From NCBI GenBank assembly GCA_023255415.1, contig JALRIN010000001.1, positions 67,559 to 131,558 of the forward strand: a stretch of 64,000 bases of DNA, in the 5' to 3' direction. How positions within the stretch are numbered: the first letter of the stretch is position 1; every line of letters starts with the position of its first letter. Shown in pieces: positions 47,433-56,374 of the stretch. The DNA comes from Cypionkella sp. (GTDB lineage Bacteria > Pseudomonadota > Alphaproteobacteria > Rhodobacterales > Rhodobacteraceae). The notes beneath the pieces are model-generated. The model saw only the letters and a program-made list of their open reading frames with translations. It did no database searches and had not been told where the DNA came from. The position numbers and the translations under genes are program-made.

Positions 47433-48749
47433 TTATTTGGCGATCTGTTCGTCTTTGACAAACATATTGCCCCAGGCGCGGTCGATCAGCTCGGGGGTCA
47501 TCTGATAGGGGATGCCTTCGAAGTCGCAGACGGCGATCATTTGGTCGATCAAAAACACTGGCTGGTAATTGGCGAAGGTGTTTTGAATCGTGGGGTATTT
47601 GTGTTTGAGCAGGTGCAAAAGCGAAGCCTCGTTCAGCGCCATGCTCTTTTTCTTGGCAACCATCGCAAAGATTTTCAGGAACATTTCTTGGCTGGGGCCT
47701 TCGATTTTAATCTTGAAAAAGATCCGACGCAGGGCGGCGCCGTCGAAGATTTCATTGGGGTGGAAGTTGGTTGAAAAGATCACCAGCGTATCGAAGGGCA
47801 CGGTAAATTTCTCGCCCGATTGCAGCGCGAGGATGTCGCGGGATTCTTCGAGCGGCACGATCCAGCGGTTGATCAGGCTTTGCGGCGGGGTGGCCTGGCG
47901 GCCAAGGTCGTCGACAATGAAAATGCCGCCAGAGGCTTTGAGCTGCAAGGGCGCTTGATAGGTGCGCGCCACTGGGTTGTAGGTCAGATCCAGCATGTCA
48001 AGGGTCAGCTCGCCGCCGGTGATAACCGAGGGGCGATCGCATAGCACATAGCGGTTGTCATAGCGGTTGGCGCTGCGGCGCAGGGCATTGGGGTCGTCGA
48101 GCGAGGCTTCGGCGCGTGAATGCACGATGGGATCGTAAACCGTGATCACTTGGCCTGCGTATTCGATGGCGCGGGGGATATAGATCTTATCGCCCAAAGC
48201 GGCACGGATGCCGTTTGAGATCGAGGATTTGCCATTGCCCGGCGGGCCATACATCAGGATCGAGCGGCCCGAGGTGACAGCGGGGCCGAGGTTGGCCATC
48301 AGATCGGGGGGCAGGATCAGATGGCCCATGCTTTGCTGCAATTGCGCGCGGGTGAGTTTGATGTCGCGCACCGATTGGCGGCGCATCTGAGCGGAATAGG
48401 CCTCGAGCGGCACCGGCAGCGCGCCATAATATTCCGACTGGGCAAGTGCGTCGAGTGCGCGGGCTTTGCCGGCATCAGTGAGTTGATAGCTCATTTCGGC
48501 ACTGGTTGCGCTGGCGTTCAGCGTGCCCTTTGCCTCGAGCAGGCGCTGACTGCGGGCGTCATCGACCAGCTCTTGGGTCAGGCTGACCGGCAGGGCGATG
48601 GCGCGGGCAAGATCGCTGACCATTTCAAGGTTCATGCGAAACAGGGTTTTCAGCACGATGTCGCGCATCATCACGCCAGCAAGCCCGGTTTCGGCCAGAC
48701 TGCGCGGCTGGGGCGGGGCTTGCACACCAGGCGAGCTTTGCAGGGTCAT
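47433..48749 (-). CDS. AAA ATPase with N-terminal winged-helix-like region, at the end of the Tad locus
   Basis: This is a 438-residue cytoplasmic ATPase. Residues about 25-130 look like a winged helix followed by a short linker. The AAA core starts with GPPGNGKS at 168-175, a Walker B-like FIVDDLGRQ segment and a sensor-like IFSTN stretch. I do not know a characterised homologue. It lies downstream of the prepilin peptidase and reads the same way as the pilus genes, so a role in pilus control or assembly is possible, but this is context only. The ribosome site is weak. Confidence 0.82.
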   Translation of the reverse strand: MTLQSSPGVQAPPQPRSLAETGLAGVMMRDIVLKTLFRMNLEMVSDLARAIALPVSLTQELVDDARSQRLLEAKGTLNASATSAEMSYQLTDAGKARALDALAQSEYYGALPVPLEAYSAQMRRQSVRDIKLTRAQLQQSMGHLILPPDLMANLGPAVTSGRSILMYGPPGNGKSSISNGIRAALGDKIYIPRAIEYAGQVITVYDPIVHSRAEASLDDPNALRRSANRYDNRYVLCDRPSVITGGELTLDMLDLTYNPVARTYQAPLQLKASGGIFIVDDLGRQATPPQSLINRWIVPLEESRDILALQSGEKFTVPFDTLVIFSTNFHPNEIFDGAALRRIFFKIKIEGPSQEMFLKIFAMVAKKKSMALNEASLLHLLKHKYPTIQNTFANYQPVFLIDQMIAVCDFEGIPYQMTPELIDRAWGNMFVKDEQIAK

Positions 48750-48813
48750 AGGGTCACGGGCCTTTCATGCTGATCGGGCGCGGGCGCAGGGTCTGTCACG
48801 CCTGCACGAAACC

Positions 48814-49305
48814 CTAGAAAAGCGGCAAGACTAGGGCCAAAAGATAAAAGATTAATGTCGCGGCAAGGGTGGTGCCAAAGGGAAAGCCCGGATGGGTCCA
48901 GCTTTTCCAATCGGGGGTGGCGTTGCGGAAGGGCGGGATGTGTTTGAGCAAGCGATGCGCGCTTAGGGCGCCAAGGGCGCAGGCAACATAGATCACCGAA
49001 AGCTGGGCCAAATTGGCGTGGATGAAGGCAGGCGCCATGGCGGCGGCGAATTTCGCATCCCCCCCGCCCATCACACCCGCCATATTCATCACAAAGGTCA
49101 CCACCAGCACGCAGGCCGCCAACCCAAGCCCCATGGCCCAAAGCTTGAAGGGCATCACCAATATGCCAAGCACGATCCAGACCAGCAGCATCGCAAGCGA
49201 GGCCTGATTGGGGATGCGCATGAATTTCAGATCGCTGAACGAGACCCAAAAGCCAATCGCCAGCGCAAAGGGCAGCAGGGTGGCTGCGGCAAATGGGCTG
49301 ATCAT
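48814..49305 (-). CDS. cpaA: Prepilin peptidase, CpaA/TadV type (A24 family)
   Basis: This 163-residue membrane aspartyl peptidase cleaves the leader of Flp pilins. The two catalytic aspartates are visible, in FSDLKFMRIPN near residue 25 and in the GGGDAKFAAA motif (GxGD) near residue 82. Six hydrophobic segments are predicted. It lacks the N-methylating domain of PilD, as is normal for TadV/CpaA. GGGGGG lies just before the ATG. Only 2 nt separate it from the upstream TPR gene, so it is cotranscribed in the Tad cluster. Confidence 0.93.
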   Translation of the reverse strand: MISPFAAATLLPFALAIGFWVSFSDLKFMRIPNQASLAMLLVWIVLGILVMPFKLWAMGLGLAACVLVVTFVMNMAGVMGGGDAKFAAAMAPAFIHANLAQLSVIYVACALGALSAHRLLKHIPPFRNATPDWKSWTHPGFPFGTTLAATLIFYLLALVLPLF

Positions 49306-49307
49306 GA

Positions 49308-50156
49308 TCAGCCCCCCAAGGCCTTGAGGCTGCGCTCGGCGGCCTCGAAATAGCTGGGGGCCGTGTCGACTGCCGAGCGCAAAAGCTCTTTGCCCACCGT
49401 CACATCGCCCTGTTTGATCGCGGCAAGACCGGCGGTATAAAGCAGCTGGGCGCGCTCTTGTTGGGTCATATCGACCACCGGCATATCGTATTTGCGCTGC
49501 CCTGCGCGGGCCAGAACCAGATTGTTCTTGGCGGTAAACAGCTGCGGCTCGTAGGTCAGGGCCTGCAAAAACAGCCGCTCGGCGCCGGCGTTATCACCGC
49601 GTGTCAGTTTCGAATAGCCCCAGTTGTTATAAACGCCCGAGGGTTTCGAGGTAAGGCCGGCCGCGATTTCGTAAAAGCTGTCGGCTTTTTTCCAGTTTTT
49701 CTTGGAATCGGCGACCATGGCTTCAAGCCGGTAGCGCTCGAAGGTTTCGAATGTGGGGGGGATGGCGTTCAGGGTCGTTTCGGCCCCCGCCCAATTGTTG
49801 GTGCGAATTTGGGCATCTGCGAGGTTGACGCGGTCGTCATTGCTGGCCTCGGGTGAGGCGATGATGCTTGCCCAGACCGGGACCGCCTGATCGGCCTTGC
49901 CCGCGCGCATCAGCGATTTTGCCAGACCGCGTTTCAGGTCAATGCGGCTGGGGTTTTCGGCCGAGGATCTGCTGAAATAGGCCACGGCCTCGTTTGGGTC
50001 GCCCACGGTCAGCATGATGTCCGAGAGGTTGGATTCGTCGATCACATTGACGGATTTAAGGGCGGCCTTGGAATTGGCCGCCGTATTGGACCCGACGCAT
50101 CCCGATAAGGCCAGAGTGCCACAAAGGCAGAGCACAAGAAATTTCACTTGGCGCAT
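49308..50156 (-). CDS. tadD: TPR lipoprotein, TadD-like
   Basis: This 282-residue predicted lipoprotein has a signal peptide ending in the lipobox LSGC (about residues 16-19) and then several TPR helices, for example PNEAVAYFSRSSAENPSRIDLKRGLAKSLMRAGKADQAVPVW and NNWGYSKLTRGDNAGAERLFLQALTYEP. TadD-like lipoproteins are pilotins or assembly factors for the Tad secretin. AAGGACG lies before the ATG at 50156, which is preferred to an upstream in-frame codon. It and the next gene upstream are two different TPR lipoproteins in a row. Confidence 0.86.
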   Translation of the reverse strand: MRQVKFLVLCLCGTLALSGCVGSNTAANSKAALKSVNVIDESNLSDIMLTVGDPNEAVAYFSRSSAENPSRIDLKRGLAKSLMRAGKADQAVPVWASIIASPEASNDDRVNLADAQIRTNNWAGAETTLNAIPPTFETFERYRLEAMVADSKKNWKKADSFYEIAAGLTSKPSGVYNNWGYSKLTRGDNAGAERLFLQALTYEPQLFTAKNNLVLARAGQRKYDMPVVDMTQQERAQLLYTAGLAAIKQGDVTVGKELLRSAVDTAPSYFEAAERSLKALGG

Positions 50157-50187
50157 TTTGCGTCCTTTATCGTCCCTGCTCGGGGTT

Positions 50188-50766
50188 TCACATTTGCGAG
50201 AGCAACACATAGGTGCCTTGCCCCCGCCGCACGAGTTTCATCACCGGTTTCGCAACACTGCCAGCAGCATATAGGTCTGCCTCGCTTTGGGCGATAGCGC
50301 GCTTTAGATTTTCACGGATCGAGTCTGTTTCGCCACTGTCGAGCGCAAAGGCGCGCTGAAAGAACACCCGCGCCTCGCCGACATTGCCTTTTTCCATCAG
50401 CACGACGCCCAGATTGTTTAGCGCGGGCACCGAGGTCTGGTCAGCCTCGATTGCGCGGCGCAGGATCTGTTCGGCTTGGCCCAAGCGGCCCAAATGCAGA
50501 TCGGCCGAGCCGATCGCCGAGAGCACATCCGCGGTCATGCCCTGTTCGCCTGCAGCGCGCAGATAGGCGCGCAGGGCCAGATCATATTCGCCCGCAGCCA
50601 TCAGCCGGTGGCCAACCAAAAGCCCATCGACGCCCTTGGCTTGGGTGTCTACGCCATAGGGCGCGTTTCGGCTGATGTCAGAAGGCGACAAACCGGCTGT
50701 GGTTTGACAGCCGGTCAGGGTGCAGAGCACCACCGTGGCGCAGGCAAACTGCCGCCCTCTGATCAC
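50188..50766 (-). CDS. Second TPR lipoprotein of the Tad locus
   Basis: This 192-residue lipoprotein has a lipobox at LTGC near residue 20 and TPR-like helices (GEYDLALRAYLRAAGEQGMTADVLSAIGSADLHLGRLGQAEQILRRAIEADQ). It begins with GTG directly after the tadC stop codon, with no spacing, so translation is likely coupled. It resembles TadD in layout but is shorter than the next gene. Either one could be the functional TadD. They may be ancient paralogues that divided the role of outer-membrane assembly. Confidence 0.82.
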   Translation of the reverse strand: MIRGRQFACATVVLCTLTGCQTTAGLSPSDISRNAPYGVDTQAKGVDGLLVGHRLMAAGEYDLALRAYLRAAGEQGMTADVLSAIGSADLHLGRLGQAEQILRRAIEADQTSVPALNNLGVVLMEKGNVGEARVFFQRAFALDSGETDSIRENLKRAIAQSEADLYAAGSVAKPVMKLVRRGQGTYVLLSQM

Positions 50767-51756
50767 TCAGAACCCCCCTGCGCCCAACGTCGTTGCAATG
50801 CCTGAGATGGCAGGCCCGATCAGGATAAGCAGCAGCGGTGGCAAGGTAAACAGCATTGTGCCAAGTGTCAGTTTTGTTGGCAGCTTATTGGCCAATTCTT
50901 CCGCGCGCATGATCCTTTTGTCGCGCATTTCGCTTGAATAGACCCGCAGGGCTTCTGACATCGAGGTGCCGAAGGTGGCCGATTGCACCAATGTTGTCAC
51001 AAAGGAGGAGATGTCGGGGATATTGACGCGTTCGGCCATGTCTTTCAGAACCCTTGCGCGTTCTTTGCCTGCCTTGACCTCTTGCGAGACCATGTCAAAT
51101 TCGTCGGCCAAGGCCGGATAGCCGGCGCGGCTTTCCTTGGCGATGCGGTTGATGGATTGATCAAGTGACTGGCCGGCTTCGACACAGACCAGCATCAGAT
51201 CCAGCGCATCGGGAAAGCCTGCAACGATTTCGGCCATCCGCTCTTGGGCGCGTTTGGAAATCCAATACATTGGCAAATAATAGCCCGCAGCGCCGGGAAG
51301 CAGCGTGGTCAGCACCATCGATTGGGTTGATGGCTCGACATCGCCATTGCCAACGAAGGTATAAAGGATACCAAAAAGCAAAAACCCCAAGCCAAGCGTC
51401 ATTTGGGCAAAGTGAAAGGTGCGCACCGCGTCTTTGTTTTTATAGCCCGCGCGCAGCATTTTCAGCCGCGCCGCAGACATTTCTTCGGCGTTTTGCGGCT
51501 CGAGAAAACTGGCGAATTTTTCCAGCTTGTCGACCTTTGTTTTGGCCCGCAACTTGGCGCGTTCGGGGGCGGCGGTCAGACTGTCTTCGGCCTCGCGCAT
51601 GCTTTTGATTTTATCAAAAGGTTCCGGCTGTTTTTTCAACAAGAACGGCAAAGAGCTGGCGATCAACACCAAAGCAACAGCAAGCAGCCCCGCCATAGGC
51701 CCAAGTTCGCCAAACTGCGCCGTCAAGAATTCTGAAATTGCGGCAAAAGGGTTCAT
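50767..51756 (-). CDS. tadC: Type II secretion F family protein TadC
   Basis: This 329-residue inner-membrane platform protein of the Tad pilus has a T2SSF domain at about 185-315 (DALDLMLVCVEAGQSLDQSINRIAKE ... TKLTLGTMLFTLPPLLLILIGPA) and about four transmembrane helices. TadB and TadC form the membrane core that is driven by the CpaF ATPase. It follows tadB with a 7-nt gap. The ribosome site is weak, consistent with coupled translation in the operon. Confidence 0.94.
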   Translation of the reverse strand: MNPFAAISEFLTAQFGELGPMAGLLAVALVLIASSLPFLLKKQPEPFDKIKSMREAEDSLTAAPERAKLRAKTKVDKLEKFASFLEPQNAEEMSAARLKMLRAGYKNKDAVRTFHFAQMTLGLGFLLFGILYTFVGNGDVEPSTQSMVLTTLLPGAAGYYLPMYWISKRAQERMAEIVAGFPDALDLMLVCVEAGQSLDQSINRIAKESRAGYPALADEFDMVSQEVKAGKERARVLKDMAERVNIPDISSFVTTLVQSATFGTSMSEALRVYSSEMRDKRIMRAEELANKLPTKLTLGTMLFTLPPLLLILIGPAISGIATTLGAGGF

Positions 51757-51763
51757 AGCGGCC

Positions 51764-52735
51764 TCATACTTTTATATCTACCATGATCCGCATGAAAATG
51801 ATGTTTAGCACCAGAAAAACCGCCACGGTCAGGCAAGCCGGGATCCAATAGGGGGTGTCTTTGACGTTGTCATAATAGTCGGGTTTGATGAAGGTGATCA
51901 TCACAATTGCGGCAAGCGGAAAGGCTGACAGGAAGCCGCCAGACCATTTCGCCTCGGCTGTGATGGCTTTGACGCGGCGAAACAGTTTGAAGCGCGCGCG
52001 GATCACTTTGGACAGACCGTCGAGGATTTCTGCAAGATTGCCACCGGCGGTTTGTTGGATGTTCACCGCAACCGCCAAAAAGCGCAGATCCTGATTGTCC
52101 ATGCGTTCTGCAAAGGCCTTGAGGCTTTCGGCAATGTCGCGGCCATAAGCGGCCTCGTCGGCGATCAGGCCAAATTCGGTGCCCAATGGGTCGGGCACCT
52201 CTTTCGAGACGATGCCAATGGCCGAAGAAAACGGATGGCCAACGCGCAAGGATCGAACCATCAGCTCGACCGCGTCGGGCAGTTGTTCTTCCATCATGGC
52301 GACCCGCTTTTTGGCCTTGCCGTTCACCCAGAAGTAGACCCCGCCCACCCCCATGGCCACCGCAACCGCCGCCCGGATTTGCAGCGCGGCCGAGGTGCCA
52401 AGGCTAAGGGCCAGGAAGGCAAGCACCACCATTGCGGCCATAATCATCACCAATTGCGTCGGCGAGAAGGCGATATTGGCCTTTTGTGCCTTGGTGGCCA
52501 AGATCGAATACAGCGGAATGCCGCGTGCGTTCATATGCTGGCTGATCTCTTTGCGCAGCTGTTCCAGAACCTGTTCACGGTTGTTGTTGGATTTTTCCAA
52601 CAGCGCCAAGCGGCGGCTGACACGGTTGTTGAGGTTGATCGAATTGCCAAAGACCGCCAGATAAAGCGCGCCAACAAGCGTTGGAATGGCGGCAAAAATC
52701 AGAATATAGATCAGAGGTGCGGCTGATAATGTCAT
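51764..52735 (-). CDS. tadB: Type II secretion F family protein TadB
   Basis: This 323-residue inner-membrane protein is the partner of TadC. The T2SSF domain spans about 150-280 (DAVELMVRSLRVGHPFSSAIGIVSKEVPDPLGTEFGLIADEAAYG ... LQQTAGGNLAEILDGLSKVI-like region), with helices at both termini. It lies 8 nt after cpaF and 7 nt before tadC. The order cpaF-tadB-tadC is the classical Tad arrangement. Confidence 0.94.
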   Translation of the reverse strand: MTLSAAPLIYILIFAAIPTLVGALYLAVFGNSINLNNRVSRRLALLEKSNNNREQVLEQLRKEISQHMNARGIPLYSILATKAQKANIAFSPTQLVMIMAAMVVLAFLALSLGTSAALQIRAAVAVAMGVGGVYFWVNGKAKKRVAMMEEQLPDAVELMVRSLRVGHPFSSAIGIVSKEVPDPLGTEFGLIADEAAYGRDIAESLKAFAERMDNQDLRFLAVAVNIQQTAGGNLAEILDGLSKVIRARFKLFRRVKAITAEAKWSGGFLSAFPLAAIVMITFIKPDYYDNVKDTPYWIPACLTVAVFLVLNIIFMRIMVDIKV

Positions 52736-52743
52736 GATTTGGC

Positions 52744-54177
52744 CTATACAATCGGGTCATAAATAGAGGCAGGCAGGTCAAAGCCCCATTGACGAAAGCG
52801 CTCGGAAAAATGCGAGCGCACGCCGGTGGCATTGAAACGGCCAATGATTTTGCCACTGGGATCGACGCCAAGGCGTTCGTAGCGAAACACCTCTTGCATC
52901 GAAATCACATCGCCCTCCATGCCGGTGATTTCGGTGATCGACACCATGCGGCGCGAGCCGTCCTGCAAGCGCGAGGCCTGCACGATCAAATTCACCGCCG
53001 AGGCGATTTGCGAGCGCACGGCCTTGAGCGGCATCTCGATCCCGGCCATGGCAACCATGTTTTCAAGCCGCGAAATCCCGTCGCGGGCCGAGTTGGCGTG
53101 GATCGTGGTCATCGATCCATCGTGGCCGGTGTTCATCGCCTGCAGCATGTCGATCACCTCTTCGCCACGAGTTTCCCCGACGATGATCCGGTCAGGCCGC
53201 ATCCGCAGGGCGTTGCGCAGACAGTCGCGCTGGGTCACAGCGCCCTTGCCTTCGACGTTGGGTGGGCGGCTTTCCATCCGGCCGACGTGGACTTGCTGCA
53301 GCTGAAGTTCGGCGGTGTCTTCGATCGTCAACACCCGCTCGGTGTTGTCGATGAAAGAGGAAAGCGCGTTCAGCGTGGTGGTTTTGCCCGACCCCGTGCC
53401 CCCCGAGACGATAATGTTCAGCCGGCAAGACACCGCGGCCTCGAGATAAAGCCCCATCTCTTCGGTAAAGGCGCCAAAGCGCACAAGGTCAGAAATGCCA
53501 AGCTTATCTTTTTTGAATTTCCGGATAGAAACCAAACTGCCGTCCACCGCCACCGGCGGCACCATGCAGTTAAACCGCGAGCCATCTTGCAGGCGGGCGT
53601 CGCAATAGGGGTTGGATTCGTCCACCCGTCGCCCCACGGCCGAGACGATCTTATCGATGATCCGCAACAGATGGCGTTCGTCTTTAAAGGTGATGTCGGT
53701 CAGCGTCAGCTTGCCCCCGCGTTCGACAAAAATGCGGTGGGGGCCGTTCACCAAGATATCGTTTACGGTGTCATCTTTCAGCAAAGGCTCTAGCGGGCCA
53801 AGGCCCATGACTTCGTCATAAAGCTCTTGATATAGCAGGCTGCGGTCTTCGCGCGACAGCACCGCCGACATTTCTTCCAGGGCTTCGGTCGAAATCGCAG
53901 CGATTTCGGTTTTCAATTCGGTTTCCGAGGCGGTTTCAAGCGCTGCGAGGTTCAGATTTTCCAGCAGGCGTTTGTGCAGCTCTTGCTTAAGTTGGCCAAG
54001 CCGTTCCTTACGCTTTTTCTCTTTGTCAGCGCCCGTGGCTTCGGCCGTTGGCCGCGCCGCTGTGGTCGCAGGCTTGGCGCTGGATGCGGCTGCGGCGCGC
54101 GCCGTGGTTGCGGCGGCGGCCACGACCGCTGGGCGCTGCTCTGCCTGCGGGTCTGGTTTTTTAAAGCGAGAAAACAT
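52744..54177 (-). CDS. cpaF: Tad pilus assembly ATPase CpaF/TadA
   Basis: This 477-residue secretion ATPase powers Flp pilus extension. It has an Ala/Lys-rich N-terminal tail (1-60), the N domain, then the P-loop GGTGSGKT at 259-266. An Asp box and Walker B region follow, with [45 protein letters not shown], which also contains the His box. AAGGGAATT lies before the ATG. It follows cpaE on the same strand and precedes tadB. Confidence 0.96.
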   Translation of the reverse strand: MFSRFKKPDPQAEQRPAVVAAAATTARAAAASSAKPATTAARPTAEATGADKEKKRKERLGQLKQELHKRLLENLNLAALETASETELKTEIAAISTEALEEMSAVLSREDRSLLYQELYDEVMGLGPLEPLLKDDTVNDILVNGPHRIFVERGGKLTLTDITFKDERHLLRIIDKIVSAVGRRVDESNPYCDARLQDGSRFNCMVPPVAVDGSLVSIRKFKKDKLGISDLVRFGAFTEEMGLYLEAAVSCRLNIIVSGGTGSGKTTTLNALSSFIDNTERVLTIEDTAELQLQQVHVGRMESRPPNVEGKGAVTQRDCLRNALRMRPDRIIVGETRGEEVIDMLQAMNTGHDGSMTTIHANSARDGISRLENMVAMAGIEMPLKAVRSQIASAVNLIVQASRLQDGSRRMVSITEITGMEGDVISMQEVFRYERLGVDPSGKIIGRFNATGVRSHFSERFRQWGFDLPASIYDPIV

Positions 54178-54204
54178 CGTAATTCCCTTTGGTTCGGACG
54201 CGTC

Positions 54205-55491
54205 TTAGCTTTTGCCCGCTTCTGCAGCTCGGTTCAGATCGAAGAGTGATTTTGCAAGTTTTGCGATGTCTTTGCGCAAAGGATTCTTTGCGGCAAATTC
54301 CGCCAGAGGCAGGCCATGGTCATTGGCCTGAGTGATCTGCGTGGCGCCGTCGGGCAGTTGCACTTCAAGCGAGATATCAAGACTTTCTGCCATGCGTTTG
54401 ACGCGGGATTTTGCGGTCAGATCGGTAAATTTCGGAGCGCGGTTCAAGATATAGCGTAGCTTTTCATGCGGCAGGCCTTCGGCTTTGAGGGCGCGGGTCA
54501 GGCGCAGGGCGTTTTGCGCCGAGCGTAGATCCAAATCCATGAGCGTAAAGTAAATATGGGCTGCGTTCAGGACGGTTTCGGTCCAAGCCACGATGGTTTT
54601 TGGCATGTCGATGATGACATAATCAAAATTCGCCCGCGCCATATCCAAAATATGGCTGATATCAAGCGGGCTGACGATATCCAACGGCAGCATATCCGCG
54701 GGGGCTGTCAGCACATGTAACCGGTCTTTGAAGGTCAGCATCGCGGCAATCAGCGCTTCGCTGTCGGCGCCGCCTACATCGGACAAAAGTTCAAACACAG
54801 CTTCTTTGCGCGGCAGATCCAAATAGGTCGCTACCGAGCCATATTGGAAATCGAAGTCAAGCAAACAGACCCGAGGCGCATCGGTTTTTGTGACAGTTGC
54901 CAGTTCCCAAGCCAAATTTACCGCAAAATTCGACGCGCCACAGCCCCCGGCAAGCCCGTGGATTGGCAAAACCACAGCGTCGCGGTCGCCTTTGGCTTTG
55001 AACTTTGGGCTGGCCTCTGGTGCTGGTGCAAGCGCTGCTGCGGCAGGCGGCATCTCGCTGGGCACCGCCAGCGGCGCCGGGGTCTGAATGCGGGTGATCA
55101 CCTCTTGCAGCGCGCCTTCGGGCAGCGGGTAGGGCACAAAGTCTTCGGCCCCCAGCCGCAGCAGATGATGCAAGGCGACAGGCCCCAATTGGTCGACAAT
55201 CAAGATCACGCGGATCGCTTTGGCCTTGGCGCTTCGGATGATGTCGGAAATCAGCCCCAGCTCGGCCTCGTCGGCTGCATTCACCGCAATGGCGATAAAG
55301 CGCAGGGTCGCGGCCTCGGGCTGGTTCAGGAAGGTCAGGGCGTCTTCAAACTTCAGATCCCCCCAGCTTTCGCCAAGCGCGTCTTCCATCTCGTCGATCA
55401 GCATATCGAATTTTTGCACATCGCGCGAGATCGTGCAGGCCACAATCGGTGCCGGGTCGGGCTGAAGCATTGCTAAGTTTGTCATCGTCAC
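54205..55491 (-). CDS. cpaE: CpaE/TadZ, MinD-like polar localisation ATPase of the Tad pilus
   Basis: In this 428-residue protein, residues about 15-130 form a receiver-like domain without the usual phospho-acceptor pattern. The MinD/ParA-like domain has a deviant Walker A, GLAGGCGASNF, and the LLDFDFQYGSVATYLDL segment. TadZ proteins sit at the cell pole and recruit the pilus machinery. A GTG at 55491 with AGGGA just before it and an ATG two codons later are both possible starts. The gene is separated from the OmpA gene by 226 bp that holds its promoter. Confidence 0.93.
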   Translation of the reverse strand: MTMTNLAMLQPDPAPIVACTISRDVQKFDMLIDEMEDALGESWGDLKFEDALTFLNQPEAATLRFIAIAVNAADEAELGLISDIIRSAKAKAIRVILIVDQLGPVALHHLLRLGAEDFVPYPLPEGALQEVITRIQTPAPLAVPSEMPPAAAALAPAPEASPKFKAKGDRDAVVLPIHGLAGGCGASNFAVNLAWELATVTKTDAPRVCLLDFDFQYGSVATYLDLPRKEAVFELLSDVGGADSEALIAAMLTFKDRLHVLTAPADMLPLDIVSPLDISHILDMARANFDYVIIDMPKTIVAWTETVLNAAHIYFTLMDLDLRSAQNALRLTRALKAEGLPHEKLRYILNRAPKFTDLTAKSRVKRMAESLDISLEVQLPDGATQITQANDHGLPLAEFAAKNPLRKDIAKLAKSLFDLNRAAEAGKS

Positions 55492-55691
55492 ATCGTCCCT
55501 ATCTGGCCATCGTTTGACCGGCCCGGTGCTAATTGTGGCAAAACCGAGCCGGTCAGGATTGCGCGCGCAGCAAGCCTGCAGCGTATGGATCCCATTGTAG
55601 GCAAGATGACGGAGGATGGTGGCGAGATTAGGGCTAAAATCGCGTTAATCTTTGATTTTACCGCCGAAAATCCCAAAGTGTGAAACGAAGG

Positions 55692-55711
55692 GCCCGCCAT
55701 TTCTGGCGGGC
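55692..55711 (-). terminator. Hairpin after the OmpA-like gene
   Basis: A perfect 7-bp stem (GCCCGCC and GGCGGGC) encloses a 6-nt loop, 6 nt past the stop of the OmpA lipoprotein gene. T residues are scattered after it (CCTTCGTTT), so it may be a weak terminator separating this group from cpaE. Confidence 0.5.
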
Positions 55712-55717
55712 GTCTGG

Positions 55718-56374
55718 TTACTTCGAGGACCCAGTCAGCGCTGATTGTTGTTCGGTATTGACTGGGTGCATGCGCGTCGCGCCGTCAATATATTCGCGCA
55801 TCACGACGGCGGCATATTTGCCGTTAAGCGCCGAGATGGATTTTGTAACAAATCCTGTCACCTCGGTCACCGTGCGGCGATTACGCTCTTCGGGGCCGGG
55901 GGTTGCGATCACGGGATGGGTTTTGCCGAAAGAGGCCACAGCCTCGAGCCGCGCCGAGCCAATGCCAAGGCTGGTCAGATAGCTGACGGCTGCTCGGGCG
56001 CGGCGCAGGCCCAAGGCTTTGTTATAGGTTGCCGATCCCACCAGATCGGTGTGACCATAGACCCGAAAGCGCACTTCGGGGAATTGGCGGATCCAGCTTG
56101 CTTGTTGCGACAACACGGCACGGGCTTCGGGGCTAAGCTCGGCTGAATTGAAGGCAAAGGTGATGGTGCTGGGCACTTCTTGGGCAAAACGCTGCGCCAG
56201 TTGGATGGTAAAGTTGCTTTGCCCTGTCATTGCCATGGTGTTGGTCATGCTGGGATTGCCAAAGCCGCCTTCGTCAACGTCGCTCCCGGCTTCCCGGTTA
56301 AGCGAAGCAGCAGAACAGCCAGACAGGGCCGCAAGGGTCACAGCAATCAAGACAAGGGGGCGCAACTGCATCAT
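55718..56374 (-). CDS. OmpA family lipoprotein of the Tad locus
   Basis: This 218-residue predicted lipoprotein (lipobox LSGC near residue 20) has a C-terminal OmpA domain (FAFNSAELSPEARAVLSQQASWIRQFPEVRFRVYGHTDLVGSATYNKALGLRRARAAVSYL) that should bind peptidoglycan. Such a protein next to the secretin may anchor the pilus channel in the cell wall. The ATG pair at 56374/56371 directly follows the secretin stop. After the OmpA domain there are about 45 residues with no known pattern. Confidence 0.9.
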   Translation of the reverse strand: MMQLRPLVLIAVTLAALSGCSAASLNREAGSDVDEGGFGNPSMTNTMAMTGQSNFTIQLAQRFAQEVPSTITFAFNSAELSPEARAVLSQQASWIRQFPEVRFRVYGHTDLVGSATYNKALGLRRARAAVSYLTSLGIGSARLEAVASFGKTHPVIATPGPEERNRRTVTEVTGFVTKSISALNGKYAAVVMREYIDGATRMHPVNTEQQSALTGSSK